In this document: positions 16,711 through 24,159 of the stretch, piece by piece
Position numbering within the stretch: position 1 is the stretch's first letter
How the letters are laid out: each line of letters begins with the position of its first letter
Assembly: GCA_964584785.1 (NCBI GenBank)
Contig: CAZPBY010000034.1
Coordinates: forward strand, 1 to 64,000
Direction: 5' to 3'
Source of the DNA: JAHFTY01 sp964584785
GTDB taxonomy: Bacteria; Acidobacteriota; Terriglobia; 20CM-2-55-15
Length of the DNA: 64,000 bases
Position numbers and translations under genes: made by a program
The notes under the pieces: model-generated
The model's database searches: none
What the model was told of the DNA's origin: nothing
The model's input: only the letters and a program-made list of their open reading frames with translations

Positions 16711-16802
16711 GGTCAGCCATCCGATCCCTATGGATCGTCCATCCGCCGACGAACTCCTCGGTGAGTTCTTCAACAGCGAGATTTTTAAGCGATCGGTTCC
16801 TC
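16711..16802 (+). pseudogene. Duplicated 3' end of the acylating aldehyde dehydrogenase gene
   Basis: About 92 bp starting GGTCAGCC match 16343-16434 with roughly six substitutions and a loss of T residues in the terminal T-run. The translated copy still reads MDRPSADELLGEFFNSEIF, but the deletion removes the original stop. It has no upstream coding part and cannot be functional as a gene. Confidence 0.88.
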
Positions 16803-17285
16803 GACCGACCTTTTGCCTTCGGGGAATTGTTTTCGACGCGGCGACGATGTTTTGTTTCGATCAACTGCCCCGTTTTTTCCCCGGGAAAAAAAGCCTGATT
16901 CGTGCGGCGAAGATCCATTCCGCGACGGCGTCAAACACATTCCTTACGAACAAGATTATTTCGATCGCCGAAAAGATCCTTTCAGTCGACCGCAAGTGAC
17001 GTTGGTTAAACCATTTGCCGAGAGGGCGGGTCGAGAGGGCTTTTTGAAAGACGCTTCAGATTATTTGGACGGCGGAAAAGATATTCTGAATGACGACAAA
17101 AACGACCTCCGCGCCGCCGTAGGCTTTCTCTCACATCGACAGAATTTGCTCGCGGCCGCGACGATCTTGAGAGTGCGTGAGCGAGTTTTGTTCGCTGCTT
17201 ATCCGGTCTATTGCGCCGCGACAAAGATTATTTCAGTGACGCAGGAGATCTTCTCCCTTACGCAAAAGCCTTTTCCATCGACCCC
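16803..17285. repeat. Gene-free stretch with degenerate ~20-bp repeats
   Basis: A block of imperfect units resembling AAGATTATTTCGATCGCCGA recurs, with AAGATTATTT or CAGATTATTT at 16952, 17058 and 17224 and partners such as AAAGATCCTTTCAGTCGACC. A 19-bp palindrome (TTTTTTCCC-C-GGGAAAAAA) lies at 16873-16891. Open frames of up to 167 codons cross it but have no family resemblance or convincing start, so I do not call them genes. Confidence 0.55.
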
Positions 17286-17382
17286 GAAGCATAACGGAAG
17301 AGCCACAGAACATTGACGAGAGGCATCGCCCATCGGCAATCGTTTAAAGAAACAACGACAACACAGAAAACAAAACTCTCGC

Positions 17383-17556
17383 ATGAAATTCAACAACAAC
17401 CTGCTTCGACTCTCCGCAACCGACATCGCTAAACGTCTGGCATGTCCTCATCTAACCGCACTCGACCTACTTGGAGTGCAAATGAAGATCGAGCGGCCGC
17501 ACTGGCATGATCCGGGTGTTGCCGTGGGTGTTGCCGTGCGGATATCGCCAGATTAA
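17383..17556 (+). pseudogene. N-terminal fragment of a TM0106-type RecB-like nuclease
   Basis: Only 57 codons. The peptide MKFNNNLLRLSATDIAKRLA continues CPHLTALDLLGVQMK and PHWHDPG, which is the characteristic N-terminus of TM0106-family RecB-like putative nucleases (normally over 400 residues, with a SATDL..HLAC.HLT.LDL opening). After HDPG the sequence becomes GVAVGVAVRIS and stops. The nuclease core is missing from the downstream DNA. It is a truncated remnant, consistent with accessory-region decay around it. Confidence 0.7.
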
Positions 17557-17651
17557 TCCACCGGCAACTCTAGTGACGGCTGCGGGCGCGACCGGTCAGA
17601 AGGCTATCGCACAGTAGGAGGTCAAAAGTGCGTCAGCTCTGCTTTTGGACG

Positions 17652-18239
17652 TCAGGTGTTATTTCTTTTTCGAGGCGCCTTCAAGCGTGGCCGTGGAGAG
17701 GCGTGACGTTGGAAGATATCGGATTCTTTTCGCCCGTATTGTTCATCTTTTCCAAGAGGCTGGCTCACTTGGAGGAACATTAGTTGAGCCGGCATGTCCT
17801 CCTCAGCGACGAGTTCAACTGTCGCTTGACCGAAATTACACATCTCAAGCGTGATGTGGTTGTCGTAACCGGGGTCAATCTTCGGCGCCGTGACGTGAAC
17901 GGTTATTCCCAAGCGGCCCCAGCTACTGCGACCTTCGACAAGCCCAGCGAGATCGCCTGGAAGTGTAACGCGCTCCAGTGTCTGCGCCAGAACAAAACCT
18001 TGCGGCTTCAGCACAAATCTTTCCTGTTCCAAGTCCTCCCATAGATCGTCTGCCGCCCATATCGATTTATCTACGCGCACTGCTGATATGTAGTCCGGAG
18101 GCTTTTTCAGAATCGTAAATTTGTAGCCCAATTTCAAGTCGACCGAAACCTGGTCGACCCGCGATTCATCAACGACGGGAGTGAATTTTATGCGACCGGA
18201 TTTCAAGGCGGCGAGTATATGGGGTCTCGATAGAATCAA
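17652..18239 (-). CDS. dCTP deaminase/dUTPase-superfamily protein (Dcd-like)
   Basis: A protein of 195 residues. It has the Dcd opening MILSRPHILAAL, the nucleotide-binding VEGRSSWGRLGITVHVTAPK and IDPGYDNHITLEMCNFG. The Ser/Arg in GRSSWGR and the Glu in TLE, which are catalytic in Dcd, are retained. The basic tail after QPLGKDEQYG (ending in PRPRLKAPRKRNN) is longer than usual. Dcd makes dUMP precursors by deaminating dCTP; related proteins also deplete nucleotides in phage defence. The TTG start overlaps the upstream stop (TTGA), so it is coupled to the small gene before it. It could be housekeeping or defensive; the fragmentary neighbourhood makes an acquired role plausible. Confidence 0.82.
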   Translation of the reverse strand: MILSRPHILAALKSGRIKFTPVVDESRVDQVSVDLKLGYKFTILKKPPDYISAVRVDKSIWAADDLWEDLEQERFVLKPQGFVLAQTLERVTLPGDLAGLVEGRSSWGRLGITVHVTAPKIDPGYDNHITLEMCNFGQATVELVAEEDMPAQLMFLQVSQPLGKDEQYGRKESDIFQRHASPRPRLKAPRKRNNT

Positions 18240-18532
18240 GCGAGTTCAACTGCCGAGATTTTATCCTCGAAAAGCGCAGCAGCGAGAGGAGCACCTGGTA
18301 ATCGAGCATCAAACCGGTCATCGCGGACCCCGAGGATCAATCCCTTTATAAAGGTAGTGCCGGTCATTACCGGCTCTCTCAGCGCGGATACTGGTGAAAA
18401 TCCGATCCATTCCGCATTCGATGATGAAGATTTGGCACGAATCATCCGTTCATCAGAAAAAGGTCCGGGCTTAACATCGCATCTAATCCAAACGTATTGT
18501 CCCGGCTTAATATTGGTCCTTGCGGTTGGCAT
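18236..18532 (-). CDS. Small protein of unknown function coupled to the dCTP deaminase
   Basis: A protein of 98 residues that I do not recognise. It is predicted soluble and beta-rich, with GQYVWIRCDVKPGPFSDERM near the start, GFSPVSALREP in the middle and ALFEDKISAVELA at the end. It has no signal peptide or membrane segment. The ATG at 18532 lacks a clear Shine-Dalgarno sequence. Its stop overlaps the TTG of the dCTP deaminase, which is good evidence that the two are co-translated and act together. A small SH3-like or OB-like regulatory or binding partner is possible, but this is inference from size and strand pattern only. Confidence 0.65.
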   Translation of the reverse strand: MPTARTNIKPGQYVWIRCDVKPGPFSDERMIRAKSSSSNAEWIGFSPVSALREPVMTGTTFIKGLILGVRDDRFDARLPGAPLAAALFEDKISAVELA

Positions 18533-18881
18533 TTTAGATTTTTCTGGCTAATTACGGAACTTCATGAAAATCGTCAAGCAATAAAGCTGCCACAAAAAAG
18601 AGAATCGGATTTAGGGAATCGTCACTCCAGTGGACGTAACGTTTACGGTTTTTATAACGCAAATCGGACAGTTCAGGTCCCTTGCCGTTCTTCAACGGCG
18701 GTGCGAGGGCGGTTTCGAGGTGTTGGCAGGATCAGAATCTTTTAGAGTCGAAGGGAACTGTTGGAGGCGACTGGCTTGATCTTATCGGCATCGACTTTCC
18801 CGAAACCGGTCAAATCTTCTGAATAGTAACGCCCCGTTTAAACCGTGCAGACACCACGGCTCGGCCCTATATTTATAGGTA
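18533..18881. other. Intergenic stretch without a recognisable gene
   Basis: About 350 bp between the dCTP-deaminase pair and the propeptide-like gene. It must contain divergent promoters; an AT-rich TATATTTATA segment lies just before 18882. No RNA gene or conserved structure is apparent. Confidence 0.6.
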
Positions 18882-19298
18882 ATGGTAAACACAAACTCCA
18901 ATATGCCGGCAGATGTGGATATCGATCCGGAGTTGATCCGGCAATTGGATGAAGCTCCGGGCGAGGTTGCGGCGGTGCTGCGTCTGCGCGGAGAGAACGC
19001 GTCGGAAATCGTGCCGTCTCCGGAACGGACGGAGGAGTTGACGCATCAGGTTGTCGGACGCGTTAAGAAAAAACTTGGCGCCGAAGCGCGTTATAACGTG
19101 TTCAAGAATCTGGGATCGTTTGTCGTGTCGGGCGGCCCCCAACTGATACGTGAGCTGATTGCACAGCCCGAGGTGGTCGCCGCTGTTGCGAACGAACAAC
19201 CTTCGAGTCCAATGATTGAGCCGGTACGCAAAGCGCCGGCCCCCCCGGCGCGGCCGGCCCGCGTGACGAAGTCCAGGAGCCGGCGCCGCGCTAAATAA
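18882..19298 (+). CDS. Stand-alone subtilase-propeptide-like (inhibitor I9-like) protein
   Basis: A protein of 138 residues with no signal peptide. The centre follows the beta-alpha-beta-beta-alpha-beta pattern of I9 propeptides: VAAVLRLRG, a helix EELTHQVVGRVKKKL, FVVSGGP, and RELIAQPEVVAAVANEQ. A Pro-rich basic tail ends in KSRSRRRAK. The region also resembles the internal propeptide of the subtilase encoded on the opposite strand (AQVLVVLRS ... WADEGVQSVEAAV). The two genes are tail-to-tail with a 3-bp gap. I infer a trans-acting inhibitor or folding chaperone of that protease. I9 sequences are poorly conserved, so the fold assignment is by pattern. Confidence 0.6.
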   Translation: MVNTNSNMPADVDIDPELIRQLDEAPGEVAAVLRLRGENASEIVPSPERTEELTHQVVGRVKKKLGAEARYNVFKNLGSFVVSGGPQLIRELIAQPEVVAAVANEQPSSPMIEPVRKAPAPPARPARVTKSRSRRRAK

Positions 19299-19301
19299 GG
19301 C

Positions 19302-21671
19302 TTACCTTCTCGACTTGGATCTGGCAACCTTCTTCGGTTTGCGACGCCGTCCGCCTGCCGAAGCCGATTTCCCTTTCGAACTGTTTAACGCGATTCCCGT
19401 CAGCAGCGTAAACGCGCGCGCGGCATCAGGAACGCCGCGATTGCCGCGGCCGGGCGGAATACCTGTGAGAGTGCAGGACCTGAAAATCGCGTCCTCAACC
19501 TGATGGACTGTCGCGTCCCGCTTCGCTTCGAATAACAGCGCGGCTAATCCCGCAATGTGCGGTGTTGCCATGGAACTGCCGCTCATCGATTGGAAGCCGC
19601 CGCCAGGTTTGGCGGAAATGACGTCGACACCGGGGGCGACAAGGTCGGGAACCAGGGGATCGACAGTCCGCAGAAAACGTTGGCTCGATGAGAAATCCGG
19701 AACGTGTCTTTGGGAGTCGACGGCGCCGACCGACAATGCTTCGGCGTAGTTTCCCGGTGATCGGCTGGTGCCCGGACCTTCGTTTCCAACAGCAAAGACC
19801 GGCAGGATATTTCTCGAGCGGATGATCTGAGTCACCGCGAGAAAGGAATTCACCACGCCGCGCAGGCCGAGCGACATGCTGAGCACTCGCACTCCAGGCT
19901 GGCCGAGCGCCCAGTCCATTCCGGCGAGAATCCGCGCCACAACGTTCCCGCCTTCGATCACGATCGCGCTGCTCAGCCGGCTTCCAGGCGCGACGCCGAC
20001 CGCCTTGCCTTTCACGCTTCTGCCGGCAATCGTTGCCGCGGTATGCGTGCCGTGCTCGCCGGTATCCCGTGCGTCGCGTGCCGTCAGGTTCGGCTCGGCC
20101 CTTCCCATGAAGTCGAATGCCGCAAAGGACGCGATCGCCGATTTCAGAGCGGGATGCTTCCCGTCAACGCCAGTATCCAGATGGGCAACAACGATGTTCT
20201 TGCCGCTCAATCCCTGATTCCAAAGAGCGGGTACGTGCAGAAAATCGATGCCCCATACCGTCTGCGACGTCAGGCTCGCCGGACGAACGTCAACCGGCCG
20301 GACAAGAGTTGGCGCGACGGCGGCCTCGACACTCTGAACTCCCTCATCCGCCCAGAGTCCGGTCAGCCCCTCATTATTGACCGTGCCTAACATGACTCCG
20401 AGATTCGGAAAGTGCATCACGGCGTGCGAAGCGACGCCCGCCGATAACGCAAGTGGCGCCTTCGGATCCGCGTTGGGTTGGATGAAATGGCGACGGAGCC
20501 TTGAGGCAACAGGGTGGCCGGTTTTGGCGGACGAAGCCGCGCCACCAGAAGCCGCAGCCGCGGCCGCGGCGGCAGATCTCAGAACGACGAGCACCTGCGC
20601 CGTGCCGGTCGCCGTGAGTTGATCCTCAATCCGCGTATTCACTGCTGCAACTGCGGTGGCGGCGACACGTCGCGGTGTTATGACCGCGGCGGCTGCGATT
20701 GCAGGTTTGGCCGTCAGGCTGATGTTTTGCTGCAGACTCGCGTCGATCCTCTGAGCGATTTTCGCAAATCCCGGATTTCCCGGATGCAGTTCGTTTGCCC
20801 ACTCATCCCGTCGCAGCAGAGTCCCGCGTACGTCGACATGGAAGACCTTGCCCGGATGGTTTTGAACCAGGCGTTTCTGCATGTCGTTCAGGGAGTTGAT
20901 AAATGTGACGAGGATGTCGTGCCGCACCTGAAGATCCTGCTCGTTGGCATTCGGATAGTTCTTGTGACTGAAGGTCCCATCGAACCATGGACCGACTTTG
21001 AAACTCAGAAACGAAACGACGCCGCGGCCATCCGGAAATGGGTAATCGTAACCGTGAAGAAATACTGGCATCGCGATGCCTGCCGATGCGGCCGTGTCTA
21101 ACGCCTTGCCGATAAGGAACTCGTACGCCGGTTCAAATGTGTCGCGAATCACGCCGTCCAATACGGCTTGATTCACCGCCGGCAACCCCGACCTGGCGTT
21201 ATTGATGAACGAAAAGAATTCATCGCCCGCGACGTCGTTTCCTCCCGCAGATAGAAGGAGCGCGTCCGGTTTGTCCTGCTCAATCCGGTGCACCAATTCC
21301 GCGATGCGCGAGGGATCGTCGGATTGAGGAAAGCCAAAAGGAAGGCCGAACAACTCCCGCGGTACCGGACCATACGCCTCATCATTTAAGGTAGAACCGG
21401 CCACGGCAAGGTTGTCGATCGTGTGGCCGTGATTTTCGTGCAGACAGTCGATGATGTCCCGACCCGGCGGGTAGTCGAACCAGGAGTCGCCCTGGGCAAG
21501 GAGCTTGAAGCTTCGGTGACCCAGCGGCGCGGCAGCCGCCGCAAACACCATTGACGGCGTTTGCAGATGGGCGCGGATCGCCATGCGGGCATTGTTCAAT
21601 TGATCCAACACATCTCGCTTGGTCTTGATCTCTCGCCGGATCTCTTCCAGAGACGTGGTTCTACTGGGCAT
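19302..21671 (-). CDS. SGNH-hydrolase/subtilase (S8) fusion protein without signal peptide
   Basis: A protein of 789 residues from the ATG at 21671, which has GGAAGGA just upstream; the longer GTG frame is rejected. Domain 1 (about 50-320) is an SGNH/GDSL hydrolase: QGDSWF with Ser63, GGND at 143-146 and the block V His296 in NELHPGN. Residues about 355-450 resemble an I9 propeptide. The S8 domain follows with Asp499 (AHLDTGVDG), His543 (GEHGTHTAA), oxyanion Asn630 (GNEG) and Ser700 (GSSMATPH), so both triads look intact. The C-terminus is a basic, Lys/Ser-rich tail. There is no Sec or Tat signal, so it is probably intracellular. I know of no characterised function for this architecture. Confidence 0.85.
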   Translation of the reverse strand: MPSRTTSLEEIRREIKTKRDVLDQLNNARMAIRAHLQTPSMVFAAAAAPLGHRSFKLLAQGDSWFDYPPGRDIIDCLHENHGHTIDNLAVAGSTLNDEAYGPVPRELFGLPFGFPQSDDPSRIAELVHRIEQDKPDALLLSAGGNDVAGDEFFSFINNARSGLPAVNQAVLDGVIRDTFEPAYEFLIGKALDTAASAGIAMPVFLHGYDYPFPDGRGVVSFLSFKVGPWFDGTFSHKNYPNANEQDLQVRHDILVTFINSLNDMQKRLVQNHPGKVFHVDVRGTLLRRDEWANELHPGNPGFAKIAQRIDASLQQNISLTAKPAIAAAAVITPRRVAATAVAAVNTRIEDQLTATGTAQVLVVLRSAAAAAAAASGGAASSAKTGHPVASRLRRHFIQPNADPKAPLALSAGVASHAVMHFPNLGVMLGTVNNEGLTGLWADEGVQSVEAAVAPTLVRPVDVRPASLTSQTVWGIDFLHVPALWNQGLSGKNIVVAHLDTGVDGKHPALKSAIASFAAFDFMGRAEPNLTARDARDTGEHGTHTAATIAGRSVKGKAVGVAPGSRLSSAIVIEGGNVVARILAGMDWALGQPGVRVLSMSLGLRGVVNSFLAVTQIIRSRNILPVFAVGNEGPGTSRSPGNYAEALSVGAVDSQRHVPDFSSSQRFLRTVDPLVPDLVAPGVDVISAKPGGGFQSMSGSSMATPHIAGLAALLFEAKRDATVHQVEDAIFRSCTLTGIPPGRGNRGVPDAARAFTLLTGIALNSSKGKSASAGGRRRKPKKVARSKSRR

Positions 21672-21985
21672 AGTTTCCTTCCATGTTTTTTGAGCGTCAT
21701 CATAGGCGTCGTTCTTTAACCTACAAAGTAAATTTTCATTGAACACAACTAAGCGCGTTTGTGATGTTAGTTCTCATTTTGTAGTATTGATCGAATATTG
21801 TGCCCGAACCTTGCCTGGCCTCAGAAGTCATCGGTTTTGGCGAAAACTGCGTGTGCGGACGTCAAGAGCACCGGAGCGCAGCGAGTGGGACACTTATCAG
21901 GATGCCCGCTCGCTTCGCTCGGGTACTGCGACTGTCACTTGTACCGGATGATGGGATGATTCGTTTCGCGATTGCGAAGCAGGAT
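21672..21985. other. Intergenic stretch with small hairpins
   Basis: This holds the upstream region of the SGNH-subtilase and the downstream region of the beta-propeller gene. A GC-rich stem CCCGCTCGCTTCGCTCGGG lies near 21903-21921 and a related CCGGAGCGCAGCGAG near 21870. No gene is supported. Confidence 0.5.
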
Positions 21986-23008
21986 CTACTGCCGGAGAAC
22001 CAGGACGCCCCACGGGCCTTCGCCGGCTTTGATTCGCTTGACGACTGTTTTCGTGTTCAGGTCGACGACGGAGATGTCGTTCGATGGGCCGTTTGCGGTG
22101 TATAGGAGTTTATTGTCGGGGGACAGCGCAATACCCCATGGTCTGTCGCCGACTTCGATCGACGACGTCACTTTGTCTGTGGCGGTGTCGATGATGAAGA
22201 CTTGCTTGCCGCGGCCGGTGCTGGTGTAAGCCGTTTTACCGTCCTGCGACAGAATCACGGACATCGGTTTGATTTGTCCTGGCGCTCCGATTTCGATCTC
22301 GCCCGTTTTCCGGTGCTGCGCGGTATCCGCAATTGTCAGCTTGCCGTCATTTTCCCGCGTGATGTAGGCCTTCGGCAGATCGCGGAAAAACGCGACGTGA
22401 CGGGGACGGCTTCCGACCTCGAACGTTTGGATCACCTGGCGCGCGGCGGTGTCGATGACCGAAATCGTTCCTCCGTCCTCCGATGTCACATAAACGATCT
22501 TCCCGTCCGGACTTGTGGCGACGCCTTCGGGTTCGTCACCGACGGTCAGAGTTTGAAGGACCTTGCCTTCGGCCAGATCGACGATGCTGGCTCCGCCGAT
22601 ATCTTCGTTCGAAACGTAGATGAGCTTTCCGTCCCTGCTGAGATCGAACTCTTCGGGATCCGATCCTGCCGCAATGACTTTGACGAGTTTGCGAGTCGCC
22701 ACATCGACCACGCCGATGCCGTCGGCTTTCTTGTCGGGCGGCGGCAGTTTGTTTTCGTCGATGCCGGGACCGCCGATCGCGGATCCGCTCAGCGCAACAT
22801 AGATGGTCTTCCCGTCGAGGCTTGAGTGAATGCCGCGGGGACGCTTTCCGAGGGGAATCGCGGCGACGACTTCGTTCTTCGCCGGATCAACGATGCTCAA
22901 ATCCCCCGACCGCTCGTTGGTCACGTAAACCAGATAGCCGGGAGGCGGAGTACACGCAGAGAACAAGAGAGTGATCGACGCGAGAGCGACGAATACGGCA
23001 CGCTTCAA
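21986..23008 (-). CDS. YVTN/YncE-type beta-propeller lipoprotein
   Basis: A protein of 340 residues. The signal peptide MKRAVFVALASITLLFSAC ends in a lipobox-like LFSAC. About seven repeats of roughly 42 residues follow, each of the type IYVSNEDIGGASIVDLAEGK with YVTN/YVTS strands and D-G-K turns. These form a seven-bladed propeller as in YncE and cytochrome-d1-like proteins, periplasmic or lipid-anchored binding proteins of uncertain ligand. The TTG start has AGGAG 7 bp upstream, and this ribosome site overlaps the stop of the preceding TIM-barrel gene. It is last in the operon PQQ dehydrogenase, TIM barrel, propeller, downstream of dyad site B. Confidence 0.82.
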   Translation of the reverse strand: MKRAVFVALASITLLFSACTPPPGYLVYVTNERSGDLSIVDPAKNEVVAAIPLGKRPRGIHSSLDGKTIYVALSGSAIGGPGIDENKLPPPDKKADGIGVVDVATRKLVKVIAAGSDPEEFDLSRDGKLIYVSNEDIGGASIVDLAEGKVLQTLTVGDEPEGVATSPDGKIVYVTSEDGGTISVIDTAARQVIQTFEVGSRPRHVAFFRDLPKAYITRENDGKLTIADTAQHRKTGEIEIGAPGQIKPMSVILSQDGKTAYTSTGRGKQVFIIDTATDKVTSSIEVGDRPWGIALSPDNKLLYTANGPSNDISVVDLNTKTVVKRIKAGEGPWGVLVLRQ

Positions 23009-23018
23009 ATGGAGGCTC

Positions 23019-24143
23019 CTACATCAAACCGGATCGGGTAAACGCTGTTCGCAGCGCAAGGAGATCTCGTTTCATGGTTCCAAGAACCTGCGCCCGAGGC
23101 AGCGTCACTTTGTCCTGAGCATCGTGTGCGCCTCCGTTGGGATATTCAACCTTTATTTGTATCGGACCGGTGAAACCGAGTTCTTTGAGTGCCAGCCCGA
23201 GTTGCGGCAGATTGACCATGCCCGTTCCGAGAGGAACCTGTTTGAGTTTCCAGCCATTGACCAATCCCGGGACAACCGGCGCGTTCGCGGCCGTTCCACG
23301 TCCGCCGCCTCTGCCTCGCGGAGCACCACCCGCGCCTGGAGCACCCGCGCCTGGAGGACCGCCACGCCCACCGCGCCCGCCACCGCCGCGTCCCTCCGGC
23401 TGTGAACCGGGCGGAGGCGGCACGAATGCGCCGCCTTCACCCTTCAGTCCAAGATCCTGCTCGAAAGCGAAATCCCGCACGGAAACACCGGCAACGTATT
23501 TTCCCGCAGCTCTCAGATTGAACTCCCAGGCGGTGTTCTGAGCCTGTTGAAAGACGTCATACTGAATTCCAATCTGGTTGGGATCGATGTCTTTCAGGAC
23601 GATCATCCAATCCCACAAAGCGGAACCGACATTGTCGCCGCTGGAATCCGTTCCGGCCATGGCCGTCATTTTGTACTTCGCGTTGAGAGCCGCAAGTTTT
23701 GACAGCCGCGTCCGAAGCGCCTCGAGCTGCGGCAGGACCGCTTTGGACTTGTCGTACGGAAATGCTCCGCACGAGTAATGCGTGATGCCCGCGGACGCCG
23801 CAGCTTTGAGGATTGCTTCTGTGTTTGCAGCGTCAGCATCCGTGATGGAGGTTGTCATGCAGATCGCACGGAGATCGCGTTTGTTCATCGCGTTCACAAA
23901 CGCAGGCAGGTCTTGAGCAATCTTCGCAGGATCGATGTGCGCCGGATACGAACCGACGGTGAGGACGGCACCGTCGAAGCTCATCTCGGCGACTGCGTCG
24001 GCGACTTCATCCGCGGAACGAAGCCACTGGAGATGGCTGGAACTGATGTCGATCTTCAATTTCCTTGCCGGCATTGAAGCCGGAGATTGAAACAGCGCCG
24101 CCAGGCCGGCCGCGCTGGTGTAAAGGAACTCGCGTCTCTGCAT
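23019..24143 (-). CDS. Tat-exported TIM-barrel protein (sugar phosphate isomerase/epimerase superfamily), copy 2
   Basis: A protein of 374 residues. The N-terminus MQRREFLYTSAAGLAAL is a twin-arginine signal. The barrel shows KIDISSSHLQWLRS, AVLTVGSYPAHIDP and NQIGIQYDVFQQA. A large Pro/Gly/Arg-rich insert (about residues 250-310) sits before LVNGWKLKQVPLGTGMVN, exactly where copy 1 at 7862 has its shorter insert. ATG 24143 has AAGGAAGGA upstream; the longer frame is rejected. The gene lies 16 bp after the PQQ dehydrogenase and is probably co-transcribed. The family is known for epimerase, isomerase and 3-keto-glycoside eliminase activity. Here a periplasmic step after or before PQQ oxidation is plausible. 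Confidence 0.78.
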   Translation of the reverse strand: MQRREFLYTSAAGLAALFQSPASMPARKLKIDISSSHLQWLRSADEVADAVAEMSFDGAVLTVGSYPAHIDPAKIAQDLPAFVNAMNKRDLRAICMTTSITDADAANTEAILKAAASAGITHYSCGAFPYDKSKAVLPQLEALRTRLSKLAALNAKYKMTAMAGTDSSGDNVGSALWDWMIVLKDIDPNQIGIQYDVFQQAQNTAWEFNLRAAGKYVAGVSVRDFAFEQDLGLKGEGGAFVPPPPGSQPEGRGGGGRGGRGGPPGAGAPGAGGAPRGRGGGRGTAANAPVVPGLVNGWKLKQVPLGTGMVNLPQLGLALKELGFTGPIQIKVEYPNGGAHDAQDKVTLPRAQVLGTMKRDLLALRTAFTRSGLM

Positions 24144-24159
24144 GACGGCTATTCCTTCC

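Noticed and set aside
16813..17316. A 167-codon gene in the repeat block
   Set aside because: The peptide follows the DNA repeats, lacks a ribosome site and resembles no family. It is better described as non-coding repeat sequence.
17652..21671. Prophage remnant
   Set aside because: The dCTP deaminase and small genes are suggestive, but no structural, replication or integrase genes accompany them.
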